Part shown: positions 43,141 to 56,052 of the stretch, in pieces | Numbering within the stretch: position 1 is the stretch's first letter | How the letters are laid out: the number at the start of each line of letters is the position of its first letter | From: Laguncularia racemosa | Taxonomy: Eukaryota > Streptophyta > Magnoliopsida > Myrtales > Combretaceae | Assembly (NCBI GenBank): GCA_037954665.1 | Contig: JBBMOL010000098.1 | Location: 1,674,001-1,738,000, forward strand | DNA: 64,000 bases | Reading direction: 5' to 3' | Made by a program: the position numbers and the translations under genes | Notes under the pieces: generated by a model | Databases searched by the model: none | Told to the model about the DNA's origin: nothing | What the model saw: only the letters and a program-made list of their open reading frames with translations

Positions 43141-44518
43141 TTGTTTGTGGCCACCGTAGTTGCTAAAAACATAGAAGCTGCTGGACGCATTGTAGAACAT
43201 GTCGAAGCTGCTGGACACACTGCAAAACATACAGAAATTGCTGGATGCACTGCAACGCATGCCAGAGCTACTGGATGTTGTGTTGCTGCTGAGAATTCTA
43301 ATGTGTGGTTGATCGATAGTGGTTATACGCACCACATGATAGCCAACCTAAGTAGTTTTGAAGAACTTGACACTAACTACTCCTCTAAGGTTAGGCTTGG
43401 AGATTGAAGACTTGTCAATGTCAAAGGAAAAAAGGGTTATCTGTATTAAATTTATTTCAAGTATAAAAATCATTGATGATGTACTCTATGTTCTTTATTT
43501 GAATTTAAATTTGTTATTCATTGGTCAGCTGTTAGATAATGGTTATGTGGTTGTGTTTAAAAATAATATGTGTGAGATTAGCAATTCTAGTGGTTAGATT
43601 CTATTCTATGTTGAAATGAATAGAAGATGTTTTTCGTTGGTTTAAAGTAAGTCTAAGGCTGATGTTTGTTTAAGTCTTAAAGAAGAGGCATCCTTATGGC
43701 ACAAGAGATTTGAGCATACAAATTTTAAGACTCTAGAATTGTTAAGTAATAAGAACTTGGTTGTGGGAATGACGCATGTGATAGAGGATGGTAGCATTTG
43801 TGATTCGTGCTAGCATGGAAAATTTGGCCAAGGTTCTTTTCTAGTTGGCCAAGCTTGGAGAGCCCTTGAATAATTACACTTGATCCATTCGGATGTGTGT
43901 GGGCCTATGAGTATTCCTTCATATAATGGGAGCAAGTATTTCTTGTTGCTTGTTGATGATTACTCACGATATCGTTAGGTATTTTTCCTTAAACAAAAAT
44001 TAGAGGTCTTCATAATGTTTAAGAAGTTTAAGGCCTTAGTTGAAAAACAATCCAACTTCATGATCAAATGCTTAAGATTTGATAATGGAACCGAATATAC
44101 ATCAAATCAGTTCGAGGAATACTTGGAAGAAGCTTGGATCCATCATCAATTAACCATTATTTGTACACCTCAACAAAATGGCATAAGTGAAAGGAAGAAT
44201 CAATTTGTGATGAACATGGCAAGATGTCTTTTGTTTGAGAAGAATTTGCTAAAAATATTGTAGGCCAAAGTTGTCAACACAGCCATGTATCTTTAAAACT
44301 GATTGTTGACGATGGTCACAAAGGAAAAGACTCCATTTGAAGTGTGGTTTGGAGTTAAGCCTGGTGTATCACATTTGAAAGTTTTTGGAAGTCAGTGTTA
44401 CACGCTTGTTCCTGATGCGAAAAGAGGAAAATTGGATCAAAGGGTTGAGAAGGGAATTTTGGTAGGCTGCGGTAGTGAGTCTAAAGGCTATAGAGTCCTA
44501 AATCCAATTACTAAGTAA
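43141..44518 (+). pseudogene. Copia-4 protease and integrase
   Basis: Begins with a 10-residue repeat (EAAGRIVEHV, EAAGHTAKHT, EIAGCTATHA), then protease VWLIDSGYTHHMI. A frameshift precedes LYVLYLNLNLLFIGQL. Integrase: LWHKRFEHTNFKTLELL with a downstream C-x2-C remnant (CDSC), HSDVCGPMSIPSYNG (first Asp), LRFDNGTEYTS (second Asp), CTPQQNGISERKNQFVMNM (Glu) and TPFEVWFGVKPGVSHLKVFG. Many stops. Confidence 0.87.
43174..43278 (+). repeat. 30-bp tandem repeat encoding a 10-residue repeat
   Basis: GAAGCTGCTGGACGC-type units start at 43174, 43204, 43234 and (partial) 43264, exactly 30 bases apart and in frame. They encode EAAGxxxxHx decapeptides between nucleocapsid and protease. Confidence 0.9.
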
Positions 44519-44689
44519 GTGTATATTAGTAGGAGCTTAAAAGTGGATGAAGGAAGTTAGTGGGATTGGAACAAAATGGATTCGTCGACTTCTAAGCTAG
44601 CTAATAACCATGAGCCATTTCATAAATTTCCTCAAATTGATCTTGAGGATTCTGAAGAGGAGTAAAATGGTGATGCAATCAAAGGAACA

Positions 44690-46287
44690 AGAACCTTGGA
44701 AGACATCTACAACAAATGCAATGTTGATTATTCAAAGCCTTCAATTCTTGATGAAGCATTAAAGATTCCAAAGTGGAGAGCTACAATGGAAGAAGAATTG
44801 AGGATGATTTCTAAGAATTCGACATAGATTCTAACTCTTAGACTAGCTAACAAGCAAGTAATTTAAACTAGGTGGATCTTTAAGCTAAAATTAAATCCAA
44901 ATAGCTCTATCCACAAGCATAAAGCAAGGCTAGTTGTGAAAGGGTATGCCTAACAATATGGAGTGGATTTTTCATAAATTTTTGCCCCTGTTACAATGTT
45001 TAACATGATTAGATTACTCTTTACCTTAGCTGCGAGTAATGGATGGGAAGTCTACCATCTAGATGTCACGTCAGTTTTCCACACTAGCGACTTAGAGGAG
45101 CAAGTTTTTGTAGAACCACATGGTTTCACAAATGGAAGTGATTGCGTGTTGTTGTTGAAGAAAGCCCTCTATGGTTTGAAACAAGCACCAAAAGCCTGGT
45201 ATGCAAAAAGAAAAAAATGATTATTTGTTAAATGAAGGTTTTACGAGGAGCTTGAATGAAGCAACCTTATACGTGGGGCATTGGCAAAGTGACATTGTAA
45301 TTGTTTCCATCTATGTGGATGATATCCTCATAACTGGAAGCAATTTGAAATACAATGCAGAATTCAAGTTGAAGTTGCAGCAAAAGTTTGAGACAAATGA
45401 CTTAAGAAGGATGTATTATTTCCTTGGATTGGAGGTGGTTTAAAGTAAATTTGGAATCTTTGTTTCTCAAACTAAATATGCACAATAATTATTGAACAAG
45501 TTCCAGCTTGAAAGAGCTAAATCCATGAGTACTCCAGCTATCTGCAACAAGAAGTTGAAGAAGACAGATGAATCACAACTAGTAGAGGTTGCCGCCTACA
45601 AAAGCCTTGTTGGTTCATTGTTGTATATATCCAATTCTAGACCAAACATCATGCTCGCCACAAGCTTGCTATCAAGATTCATGAATTCTCCATCACAAAT
45701 TCATGTTACAGTTGCTAAACGATATTGAGATATGTTCGTGGCACTTGTGACTTTGGTTTGATTTATAGGAGATCAAATTCACCAAATTTGTTGGGTTTTT
45801 TCGATAATGATTGGGTTGGAATGGATGAGGACATGAAGAGCACATCAGGCTATTGCTTCTTCCTTGCTTCAGTTGCCATCTATTGAGAACAAAGAAGCAA
45901 ACTTGTGTCGCACAATCAACTGTTGAGACAGAGTATGTCACTACCTTCATTGTTGTCAACCAAGTTCTTTGGTTGAGGAAGGTTTTACTTGATTTGGGAG
46001 TTAAGCAAGACAAAGCAACTACGATTTGATATGACAACAAAACTGTAGTAGCCATGGTGAAAAATCCCTTGTTTCATGGCAAGACTAAACACATTAAGAT
46101 GAAGTTCTATGCAATTCAAAAAGTGGAAAAAGAAAACGAAGTCCAAGTCAAGCATTGCAATGGAGATGATCAAGTGGTTGATATTTTCATGAAGGCCTTG
46201 CAAAAGCCACAATTTGAACTCCTCCAATTGTGTCTTGGTGTGTTCAAAGTTTCTTACATCATGGAGGAGTGTAGTTACAATAACTAG
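44690..46287 (+). pseudogene. Copia-4 reverse transcriptase and RNase H
   Basis: Motifs: EDIYNKCNVDYSKP, WRATMEEELRMISKN, HKARLVVKGYA, NGWEVYHLDVTSVFH, LLLKKALYGLKQAPKAWY and catalytic YVDDIL at 45312-45329. RNase H has FDNDWVGMDEDMKSTSGY near 45800, ETEYVTTF and YDNKTVVAM near 46030, and ends EECSYNN at 46287, 18 bases inside the 3' LTR. Many stops and shifts. Confidence 0.87.
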
Positions 46288-46672
46288 AATTAACCAAGGG
46301 TCTCTATTGTTGGTTAAACTCCAACGTGTTGTTGCTATAGTTGGTTACTGCAAGAAACCCCTCTGCTATTGTTGTTGTCCCTCTATTGTTACTATTGTAG
46401 TTGCTTGTAATTTTTTTTTTTTAATCTGATGTTCTATAACTTGTATTGTTGTTGACTTTTTGACTTAGTTTGGTGGACAAACTTCCCATCAATCAAGGAA
46501 GTTTGAGTACCAAACTTTGTTTATGTATATAAGCTAAAATCAATTAATGAAACTTATAGTAGAACACATCCTTCTTTTACATGAATTTACCTTTTTCTTC
46601 CTTACTACTTCCCTACCGACTTCCCTGCTATTTTGCCTTTTTTTTATTTTTTTCGTTTTGTTGTTTCCATCG
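46270..46672 (+). repeat. Copia-4 3' LTR
   Basis: 403 bp, starts TGTAGTTACAATAAC and ends TTTCCATCG (CA changed to CG). By eye it differs from the 5' LTR at well over 5% of positions, plus small indels. Confidence 0.87.
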
Positions 46673-46677
46673 CCTAT

Positions 46678-47622
46678 CTAATGCATGTTTGAGACTAATT
46701 TAATAAACTTAACCCCTTGAATTAGTGTGTTATACAAGGTGTCATACATTTAGCTTATAACTAGCACTAAGTAACATTTATAAGGTATATAATATGTTTC
46801 TTGTATTATGTTAGTTTTATCATGCTTATTATATCTATTAGGTTTCCAAACAAGTGAAATTTATCTATAAATAATTTTAAAACACTTATATTAAGTTTTT
46901 GAATATCTAAATATATAATAATAATAATCAATAATTAAGTTCATATATAATGGAACACTTAACATCATTGAAACATAATAAGGTGCCAAGCTTCCGAAAA
47001 GCATCCATGCATGACGGCTAGTCAAGTAGAGGAACCTTCATTTTATTTTCAGACAAGTAAATGAAACCCATGCAAGCACATTTGGTAGTAACATCCCATA
47101 TATAATTCTATGGAGAATTATGACATATTATACTAGCTTACCTTGGAGGGATTAATCTGGTCCTATTCGTATTCGTATTCGTATGTTAAAAGTGTTCCCT
47201 CTGAGTTGCTCTAGTTTCGACGTGGTTTCAGTTAGACTGTGAGCTACTACCTACCGAGCATTAAAAAATGCTGCCTATTAATGTCCTACATCATCTTCTT
47301 CCGACTACCTATTAAATTAGTTTCATGAAATGGGCTTTTATATTTCTAAGCACAAATCGCACCTTTCACTTTCAATATTAACTTATTACACTTATAGTTA
47401 CCTAAATCATTTTAATTTGACATTGAGAAACTTGAAACCACGAAGTTTACCTATGAATTCGTTAAAGTCCTGTTAGAAGTTTAAATTACATTGAGCCATA
47501 GGCCTGAATTATGTAGGAATCTAAAACCGTTTAGTTAAAATTCTTATCACCTGTCAGCGCCCTTCTCTTCTTGTTGCATTAATCCTGCTTCCTTCTCCTT
47601 GTATCCCTTTAGCAGATGAAAC
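46678..47622. other. 5' flank of NLR-2 (divergent intergenic region, right part)
   Basis: No gene seen. AT-rich, with a short TATTCGTATTCGTATTCG triplication at about 47165-47182. Confidence 0.5.
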
Positions 47623-48115
47623 ATGGATGAATCCTGTGTGTTCGGTAAAATACTGCATGTTTTATTTGAAGTATTATTTCAGAGGCTGGGCCACTGGCTA
47701 GTGGACTTTCTCTGGGTATGATTTCGAGAGGTCGACGAGGATGCACCAGCACTAATGAAGAAGTTGAAGACAACAATCTTATCTGTTGAGGTTATGTTGA
47801 ACAGTGCAATACAGAGTCAGATATCAAACGCAACCGTGCAAGAGTGGTTAAATGAGATAGAAGATGCTGTATATGAAGCTCGCTTACTCCTGAATGAAGT
47901 TTGTGCCGAGTCCCCTGATGGAAAGTTAGAAAGTGGAGCCACAATAAAAGAAATCAGAAGGACCCTTGACAAATTAGAATACATGGCAGGACAGAAAGAC
48001 GTTCTTGGGTTGGGAGAATTGAAAATAAGCCCATTATGCAAATCACCTACAACTTCTTTCTTACAAGAATCCCACGTCTATGGCCGCAATGATGACGTGG
48101 AGGCAATAACTATGT
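47623..48115 (+). pseudogene. NLR-2: truncated CC domain, paralog of NLR-1
   Basis: Plus strand. Start MDESCVFGKILHVLFEVLFQ at 47623 parallels the NLR-1 start (MDGSSLFGTIIHVLHEVL). After TGA at about 47719 the frame continues REVDEDAPALMKKLKTTIL, VQEWLNEIEDAVYEARLLLN and LQESHVYGRNDDVEAIT. It has the coiled-coil domain and the linker up to the NB-ARC entry, then loses homology at about 48115, just before the P-loop and next to Gypsy-3. With the NB-ARC missing it cannot signal as an NLR. It is oriented away from NLR-1. Confidence 0.85.
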
Positions 48116-48899
48116 TAGAATTATGCTTCAGGAGTACAAATATTCCAGTTGCGGTCGAATATGATGGTTGTTATACATGTAACTATAACTACTTTTGTCG
48201 CTTAATGTTGGTTTGTTTGTTTACTATCAACTACCTTTCTATACAAGCATAAGAGTATGATTCAATCAATATTATTTTGCCACATAGTCCTTCTACCAAT
48301 AAGGCATTTTTCTAACATTTTCCTCCTAATCTTTAAAAAGAACCTTGTCCACAAGGTTACAATCTAGATAAGTCCGTTGAGAATGATCCAATCCTCCTAG
48401 CTAGCGTCTTCTTATGGTAATACCAATCACTATACCAAAATTTGTCGAATAGGAATACCTTGTCAAAAAATTATCCTCTTAACCATAATAGACAAAGGAA
48501 TCAATATTGGCTAACTGTTAATAGCATCCTTATCTAAGCTCATGACAAAGCAAATTGTTTTTAGGGTTGAAGCTTCACAAGTACCATATCTCTAGGTTCA
48601 AATGTAACATCAATCTGATGTTAGTTAGTCAACTGTTTCATCCTTATCTAAGCTCATAAAAACTTTGTTTAAGTAATTTAAGTATCTTATTTTTAATAGT
48701 AAGCTCATAATCCACAGCCTCCAACTAAGAAGCACTTCTAACATAATCAAGAATGATAGGTGGTGGACACCTATAACCTACCTCAAAGGGTGTTGTCTTA
48801 GCACCTTCATGGTATGAAGTAATATAGATATAATTGACCCATGGAAGAAATTTAAAACAACAATTTAGTCTATTCATCACAAAGTACCTTAAGTATTAC

Positions 48900-51300
48900 T
48901 AAATAGTCTTGTTAAGAACCTTTATTTGACCATCACTTTGGAGATAGTAAACATTGCTCATGGTTAAGGTAGTGCCACTTAAATAATTTTTTCCAAAAGC
49001 GACTCATGGAAATAAGATCTTGATTCGAAACAATAGTACAAGGGAACCTATGTAATTCTACAACCATGTGTAAGAACAAAGTAGCTATTTTCGTTGTTGT
49101 GAAATGAGTATCTAAAGCTCCTAAATGATAGTATTTAGAAAGGCAATCCATAACTATAGAAATGATCATATATTCCTACAATTTAGAAAGACTAGTGATG
49201 AAATCTATGCTAATAACTTCCTATACTCTTTTAAGTATTGGTAATGGAGCTAAAAGTCTAGTTGGTGATTTAGTGGAATATTTCACTCTTTGGCACATAG
49301 TACAACTTCGTACATATTTCTCTACACTAGATAGAAGTCCTTTCCAAAAAAATTGTAAACAAATTCTCTTATAGGTCTTCAAAACACCAAAAATGACCAA
49401 TGCCTAAACATGATATTCTGAATGTACATGTGGTATCACAGTGGATTGAGGTGCCAAAAATAGTCCATCATTATAGTATAAGAGACCATTTTTCCACTGA
49501 ATAGGATATTTAAGTGATTATCCCTTATGTAGGTCACAAATAACCTATTGAAAAGCACAAAGAGAATTGTATTCTTGCTTTAAAATGTCTAAGAATTTAA
49601 AGCAAGGAGATGACCATCTAAAAAATTGCCCCTCTTTCTACGTGTTGTCTAGACTATGCATTAGCTACATTATTATCCACACTTGCCTTGTATGAAACGG
49701 TATAGTCATACCTGAACAACTTAGATAAATAGTTATGTTGTTTTGTGGTTTAAATAGATTGAGCCAATAACTCCTTTAAGTTGTGATGATTCAAATGTAT
49801 TAAAAAATGAGACCTAAAAACATACTATCTCCACTTCTTCACAGCTTTAACTATTGTATACATTTCCCTCACATATGTAGAAGCCTTGCATAAATGTAAG
49901 GGTAATTTCTTATTAAAGAAAGAAATTAGATGTTGTTCTTGCAATAGAATAACACCTATAGCCCACCTTGGTGCATCCACCTCTATCACAAATTGTCTCT
50001 TAAATTTTGGAAGTGCCAAAATAGGAGCCTAGATCAATGCATCCTTAAAATTACTGAAGGCTTGCAGTGCTTCCTCACTCCAATTGAATTTATCATTCTA
50101 AAGCATGCCTTTTAAGGGACTAGCAATAGAAGCATAGCCTTTAATGAACCTTTGATAATAGCTTGCAAGTCCTAGAAAAGCTCTTAACTACTTTAAAGTC
50201 TGTGCAATAGGCCGATCCTTCACTGCTTGAACTTTATTAGGATCATGACTCTCTCCTTGAGATGACACCACATGCCTTAAGTATTTTATTGTGTCTTGAG
50301 TAAAAATGCATTTGCTACCTTCAAGGTAAAAATTATTTTGTAATAGAATATCCCAAACCTTGGAAAGGTGTTCTAGATGATCACCAATAGGCTTGCTACA
50401 AACTAGAATGTCATCAAAAAATACAATGAAAAATTTCCTTAAATAAGATTGGAAAATCTTATTCATTATAGCTTGAAAAGTAGTTGAAGTGTTGCTAAGT
50501 CCAAATGGCATTACTAAAATCTTGTAATGTTCTCATGAGTCTTATATGTTGTCTTCTCAACATCCCTTGTATGCATTCATATTTGATGATACCTAAAGCA
50601 AAGATCCAATTTTGAAAAACAACAAGCACCATTTAATTCATCTAATAACTCATCAATAGTTGGAATTAGGAATTGGTCTTTCATCGTCACATGATTTAAG
50701 ACTCCATAGTCAACACAGGATCTCAAAGGGCCATCTTTCTTTTTGATAAGAAGAGTTGGTGAAGAGAAAAAGGCTAATACTAAGCTAATTATTACCTTGC
50801 TCTAGCATTTTCTTAACTTGTTTCTCAAGTTCACTTTTGTAAAAATGAGGATACTTATAAGGCTTTATGCTCACTAGTGATGTTCCACTATTACGATGAA
50901 TGTGATGTTGAATGGCTTACATTGAAAGTAATGGTGAAGGTGCTTTAGAAATTTTAGCATATTTGCTAAATAGTTGTTAAATGTCATCGTTGTTGGAAGT
51001 AATGCCATGAGATTTACACAAAAGCTCCTGAGCCATCAATTAAAAACGAGAAGCAACTAAATCAGCCTGTAAAAGCCTATTAGTGACGTATGATTTGAGA
51101 TAATGCACTAGTAGTCTCTCTATCAATGTCACTAAAACTCTACGATGCCAAAACTACATGATGAGTTGACTAGAATCAATAGTCACAAGCCCCTAATGTT
51201 TGTAACCACCCATACATCAAGTACAACCGCAACCCCTTGTATTGGTAAAACATAAAAAGTGTCTCAAAATTGTAGGCCTTGAATCATGAGTGTAACATCT
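48900..51300 (-). pseudogene. Gypsy-3 integrase, RNase H and reverse transcriptase
   Basis: Minus strand. Integrase: VMDCLSKYYHLGALDT (first Asp) and IVSNQDLISMSRFWKKLFK at 48933-49169. RNase H: FVIEVDAPRWAIGVILLQEQ and YVREMYTIVKAVKKWR at 49825-50019. RT: MPFGLSNTSTTFQAIMNKIF and FFDDIL at 50404-50421, within frame 50188-50511. Dozens of stops. FFDDIL with LRKFFIVFFDD resembles Reina-type chromoviruses; this is a guess. Confidence 0.82.
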
Positions 51301-51824
51301 ATACATTATCTTTCACAAACCGTCTTACCGCCAAACCCAATCATCACATGAAAACATAAAGAAGGAGTCATAGTTAGATCCAAATGTTTGAGTAAACATA
51401 TCTAAACAAAATTATGAGTGCTTCTTAAATCAATTGCTATTGAAACAAAATGACCATTAATTGTGCCTTTAAACCCAATAATTCATGGCACAATTATACC
51501 AAAAAACACATGATAACTAATAGTGTAGTCATCAACCCTAGTAGCCTCTATTTCCTCTATCACTACACTTTAATCTACTTTATCCTCCATAACGTCATCC
51601 TCATCATCTTGTAATATCATAAGAAATTTAGCCTTACATTTACATTGTTAATGGTATTTCTCATCACAATTATAACATAATCCTTACTCTCTTCTAGCTA
51701 ACATTTTTGCTTGTGATAATTTTCTAGTGGGTAATGTAGGTTTGGTTATGAAAGAAAAAGAAGAAGGAGGAAGAGTAAAGTTTAAGGAAATAGGTAATGA
51801 TGATCTAGAAAATTGAACTGCTTG

Positions 51825-52340
51825 TCATGATTGTTTAGGAAAAGAAGAAGGGCCTTTAAGAAAAGAAGAATGGTAAAAAAATTTGGCTTTATACATCTTC
51901 ACAAGCCAAATAGCATGTGAAAGAGATGTTGGCCTTTGAATCAACACTTGTCTTAAAATATGAAATTTTAAGCCAGATATAAAGCAATTGAGTAAAAAAT
52001 TATCAAGTAAACCCACAATTCTATTTGATAATGACTCCAACTCAAATTGATAGTATGTTATTGACTTAATTTGCATTAGTTTTGAAAAAATTCCGTAAAT
52101 ATCTTCATATTTAAAGGGGCCAAATCTAACCTCAAGTGCTCTTAAAAACTAAGGCGAAGTACTTAATTAGTTGTTTTGTTCCATCCACGAAAATTGTTGA
52201 AGACCTTTGTCTTACATAGAAAAAGACGCAATAGTAAGCCACTTCTCCTTTAGAATATTATGAAAATTGAAAAACTTTTCCGTCTTAAAAATCTAACCCA
52301 AAAGATCATCACCACCAAAATTAGGAATCTCTATCTTGAT
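51825..52340 (-). pseudogene. Gypsy-3 gag fragment
   Basis: Frame 51825-52076 gives YQFELESLSNRIVGLLDNFL and ISGLKFHILRQVLIQRP, the C-terminal half of a gypsy gag capsid (the 'F..GL...I...V' segment). A CCHC remnant may lie near 51650-51690. No full frame. Confidence 0.6.
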
Positions 52341-53224
52341 GCCTTTCAACAATGTATTGGCCATACTAGAAAATGATAATGGGTATCAACATTGTGATTA
52401 TCATGATAATCCATTGAATCATTCTGATTCTTTTGCACAACAACAATTTTCTCTTGAATCACATGTATAGTAGAAGATAATAAACTAATTGATTCTTGTA
52501 CCTATAGATTTACTTTCAAGGACTCTTGCATTTGCACTTGCATAACCTTCATAATATTTTCTAATGAATAAACCAAAGACTAAAGCTTCTCCATTTTTGT
52601 CACTTGCATGGTTGCACAAGTACCTCCAACCTCATAATCAAGAGCACCAATGTTAAGCTTAAGGTTAGGCCTAAGCCGAAAGCCCACACATGACACAAGA
52701 AAATCGATACATTTCCTCAATCAATCAATATGCATCTCCGATACTATTAGGTATGATAAACCTTAAACTTAATTTTTCTCTCTAAAAATTGCTCTAGTAA
52801 ATCTCTCTAACAAAACTATGTTTTGCTTGTGATTATTTTGCAAGGCAATGGAAGAATGATAAGGCGATTTTGAGCTTACAACACTATAAGATGACACCTT
52901 TGAATTTCAAGGGAGTGAATACCCTTTTCCCTTTCTTCTTTTCTTTTCATATCTGAATATGATAGTTGTTATACATGTAATTGTAACTACTTTTGCTACC
53001 TAATGTTGGTTTGTTTGTTTACTGTCAACTACTTTTTTATACACATAAAAGAGCATGGTCCACTCTATATTATTTTGCCACATAATCCTTTTACCAATAA
53101 GGTATTTTGCATTAGTATATTGATAATTTCACATTATATTTCTTTTTTGTTTTTAGTAGTGATTAACATTTCTTTACTTTTTCTTCCCTCCATTATTTAA
53201 GCACATAATACATTCAAAGTAACT

Positions 53225-53768
53225 CTTTCCATCATAATTCTTTCCTTCCTAATCTTTCCTTTCTATTTCTTTCTCTTGTACCAAATAAAGTGTTAAGAGC
53301 TTAGTCCATGTGTTCCTTTACACTCTACGTGACTATTATCATGGGTAAATTCAAGGTTATACCTCAATATATATATATATATTTACTTACAATAAAAAAT
53401 GTTAGCAAGTGCCCCACAAATCTTGAGGGCTAATAAAGGACTACTATCATCTTGTTCATTACCATATGCATTAGCCCCACTAATAACTTGTTGAATTGAT
53501 TAGAGAAAGCATATGTGTAATTTTTTATTTTTTATTTTGCATATAACTATATTTTGGTTTTCCAATTGTTGTATACTTGTTGCCTTATCTTTTTAGAGAA
53601 TGTTACTTAGATGTTGAAGTTAAGTACCTATAATGTATGTGAGACAAAAAGGAAAAAAAGGCTTAAAAACCTTCTCATCTTTTTATTTCTCAAATCTAAA
53701 AGCCTTTTTTTTTTTTTACCTTGGATACATTTTACAAGCTTATTTTCAATATCTAACTAAAATATAGG
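53225..53768. repeat. Direct repeat, copy 1
   Basis: Shares with copy 2 the phrases TTAAGAGCTTAGTCCATGTG, TTATACCTCAATA, TACAATAAAAAATG and TTTTCAATATCTAACTAAAA; copies are about 858 bp apart and both in the same orientation. Confidence 0.85.
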
Positions 53769-54084
53769 AACTTTTTATGATACTTTGATAAAATTTAAAA
53801 AACAAATCATATTACCAACTTTTCCTTCACTTTTTCTCTTTATCCAAATAATTTAATTTATAATTTTTCTTTTCATTATCTTTCCTTTTGAATTCTTTAT
53901 TGGTAGATTTCCTTTTCTCTTTTCTCTCTTTTTTTTTTTTTTCTTTTTTCTCAAACATAAGGTAAGGTTAAAAAATAAGGTGAAATGAAGAAGGGAGAAA
54001 ATAATTCCGTGAGCCCCACTAATTTTCATTCCCCCCCATTTTAGAGGGGAAGAGGATGAAAAGTGAACAATCAAGATAATTCTT

Positions 54085-54645
54085 TTCCTAACTATTCTTT
54101 CTTCCCTAATCCTTTCCCTCCTATTTCTTTCTCTTCTACTGAACAAAGCGTTAAGAGCTTGGTCCATGTGTTCCTTTGCACTCTAAGTAATTATCATCAT
54201 GGGTGAATCCATGGTTATACCTCAATAAACTTTTTTTTCTTACAATAAAAAATGATAGCAATTGCCCCACAAATCTGGAGAGTTAAAAAGTGACCGCTAT
54301 CATCCTGTACCCCGCAATATGCATTGCCCTCACTAATAACTCTTTAATTATAGCAAGCACATGTGATTTTCAACTTTTCATTTTGCATATCTATTTTTTG
54401 GTTTTCTAGACTTTGAATATTGCTACTTACCTTTCTTTAGAAAATGTTACTTAGATGTTAAAATTAAGCACCCTATGATATATGTGAAACAAAAAAGGAA
54501 AAAAAAAAAAAAGCTTAAGAACCCTTGCCTCTTTTTTTTTATTTTATTTCTCATATCTAAATGTCTTCATTTATTTATTTATTTATTTTTACCTCAGGTA
54601 CATTTCATGTGTTTATTTTCAATATCTAACTAAAAATAGACATGC
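54085..54645. repeat. Direct repeat, copy 2
   Basis: Second copy, about 80% like the first by eye, with an added ATTT microsatellite (about 54567-54590). Could be an old LTR pair or a segmental duplication; no TG/CA ends or primer site were found. Confidence 0.85.
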
Positions 54646-55771
54646 AAAGGGTAAAAACCAAAACATACGTAGACAAAGTAAAAAAAAAAAAAAAGAAATG
54701 ATGAGAACATGCATACGTTTTTCGTAATTAATTTAATTCTTTTTATTTCAAATAAAAGTAAACTTTAATTAAAATTATGCTAAGACTAGTAAAAATTTCT
54801 AGAACCATGCATTACAGACAATAATATATTTCACAAATACGGAATAATACATATTTGTCGAGAAAATTATCGCTAGTTTTGGATCATAAGCTAAGGTACA
54901 TAACAATCAATCAGGAAAAAAAAAATTCTTATCAACATGATAAAATAGCAAAGTCTGACTTAGAAAGCCTCTTCAATCTAAGCATTACAATCGCACACAT
55001 TAAAGTGAAGGAGTGAAATTAACTAGAGACAAAAATTATCACAGTAAAGTCTTTGTATAATTTGTTGAACATGAAAATATGAAAACAAAGGAATGGATTG
55101 TAGCATATAGATCTATTACGGCGTTATACAAAACTAGGAGATATTTCACCCTCATTATACGTATTATAAAATAGAAAATAATTAAATAAATAAATCACTT
55201 GTAAATTATTTTAAAAAATAAGATTTTTTTTTCATGTGACAGTTATCATTTAGGCGAATAGAGATATATTTCTATACAACTGCCCTAAATAATTTCATTA
55301 TACCCCACTTCTCTAAATAGTATTTAAATTATAATTTCCATATATGTTTCTTTGTTTATTTGTTATATTACTACAGTAATTATAAAAATGGTCAAAATCA
55401 TCTCATCTCCTTTAGTTTTGTAGGTGAGACGAAAATCATGGGAGGGCCAACAAATTGACTATGTTTTAAGTTGGTTTCTTACGTGCTCTACATTTATGCA
55501 AAATTTTAGTTAAATTTTTTATATGTCAAGTAAGATATTTGAATCTTCTATATTTATATTATTAGATTATATATAAATCTCTTATGTACAATAACATATA
55601 ACAAGAATTACATAGTTGCTATAACAACGTAAATATAAATAACTTAATAATTCACTTCTAATATAAAAAGATTTAATTAAATTTTGATATAAATACAGGT
55701 GAAAGAGACTATGCAACCAAAATATAGTAGACTTAATTGGCTTTTGGCACATAGGAGTGGGTGTGGCCTAT

Positions 55772-56020
55772 TGGGATTAATTTGTAATTATTCCTATAAT
55801 ATAATTTATCTAGGAACAATTCATGTATAAAATTAGAACACATATAATAAATGGAAGCATATCTAAATTCATAACTTAAGAGACGCATTACTTGATGAGA
55901 TGGGGTGGCCTTCTAAGTCAATAGAGATGTTCTTTAGAGTTTTCTTGTCTCTTATCCTTTTTGATGATGGAGTGTTAAGGAGAACAAAATAGTATCACCT
56001 TGTGACTTGGAACCACAACC

Positions 56021-56052
<32 letters not shown>

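Larger units (their letters stand above)
41735..46672 (+). mobile_element. Copia-4: Ty1/copia element between the NLR genes
   Basis: 4938-bp element: LTRs 41735-42128 and 46270-46672, target duplication CCTAT (41730-41734 and 46673-46677), primer site at 42129 and purine tract CATGGAGGAG before the right LTR. Plus-strand gag-PR-INT-RT-RNase H order with more than 20 stops. A 30-bp tandem repeat lies between nucleocapsid and protease. Confidence 0.92.
48155..53120 (-). mobile_element. Gypsy-3: degraded minus-strand Ty3/gypsy element
   Basis: Related end segments: 48155-48317 (left, 3' LTR part) and 52959-53110 (right), sharing GTTGTTATACATGTAA, TTGGTTTGTTTGTTTACT and TATTATTTTGCCACATA. A purine tract (GATTAGGAGGAAAA, minus) abuts the left copy. 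The right LTR probably extends left to TGTTAAGCTTAAGG at about 52650, where a TTGGTGCTCTTGATT sequence could be a primer site; the left LTR is truncated at the NLR-2 edge. INT, RT and gag fragments lie between in gypsy order. Confidence 0.75.
53121..55771. other. AT-rich spacer with a direct duplication
   Basis: No coding signal. Contains the paired repeats at 53225 and 54085, several T or A homopolymers and an AT-rich tail. The only frame above 100 codons (53853-54167, minus) is Lys/Arg-rich low complexity. Confidence 0.6.

Noticed and set aside
53853..54167. 104-codon minus-strand frame, Lys/Arg-rich
   Set aside because: Driven by TTTTCTTT homopolymer-like sequence; no homology pattern or start context.
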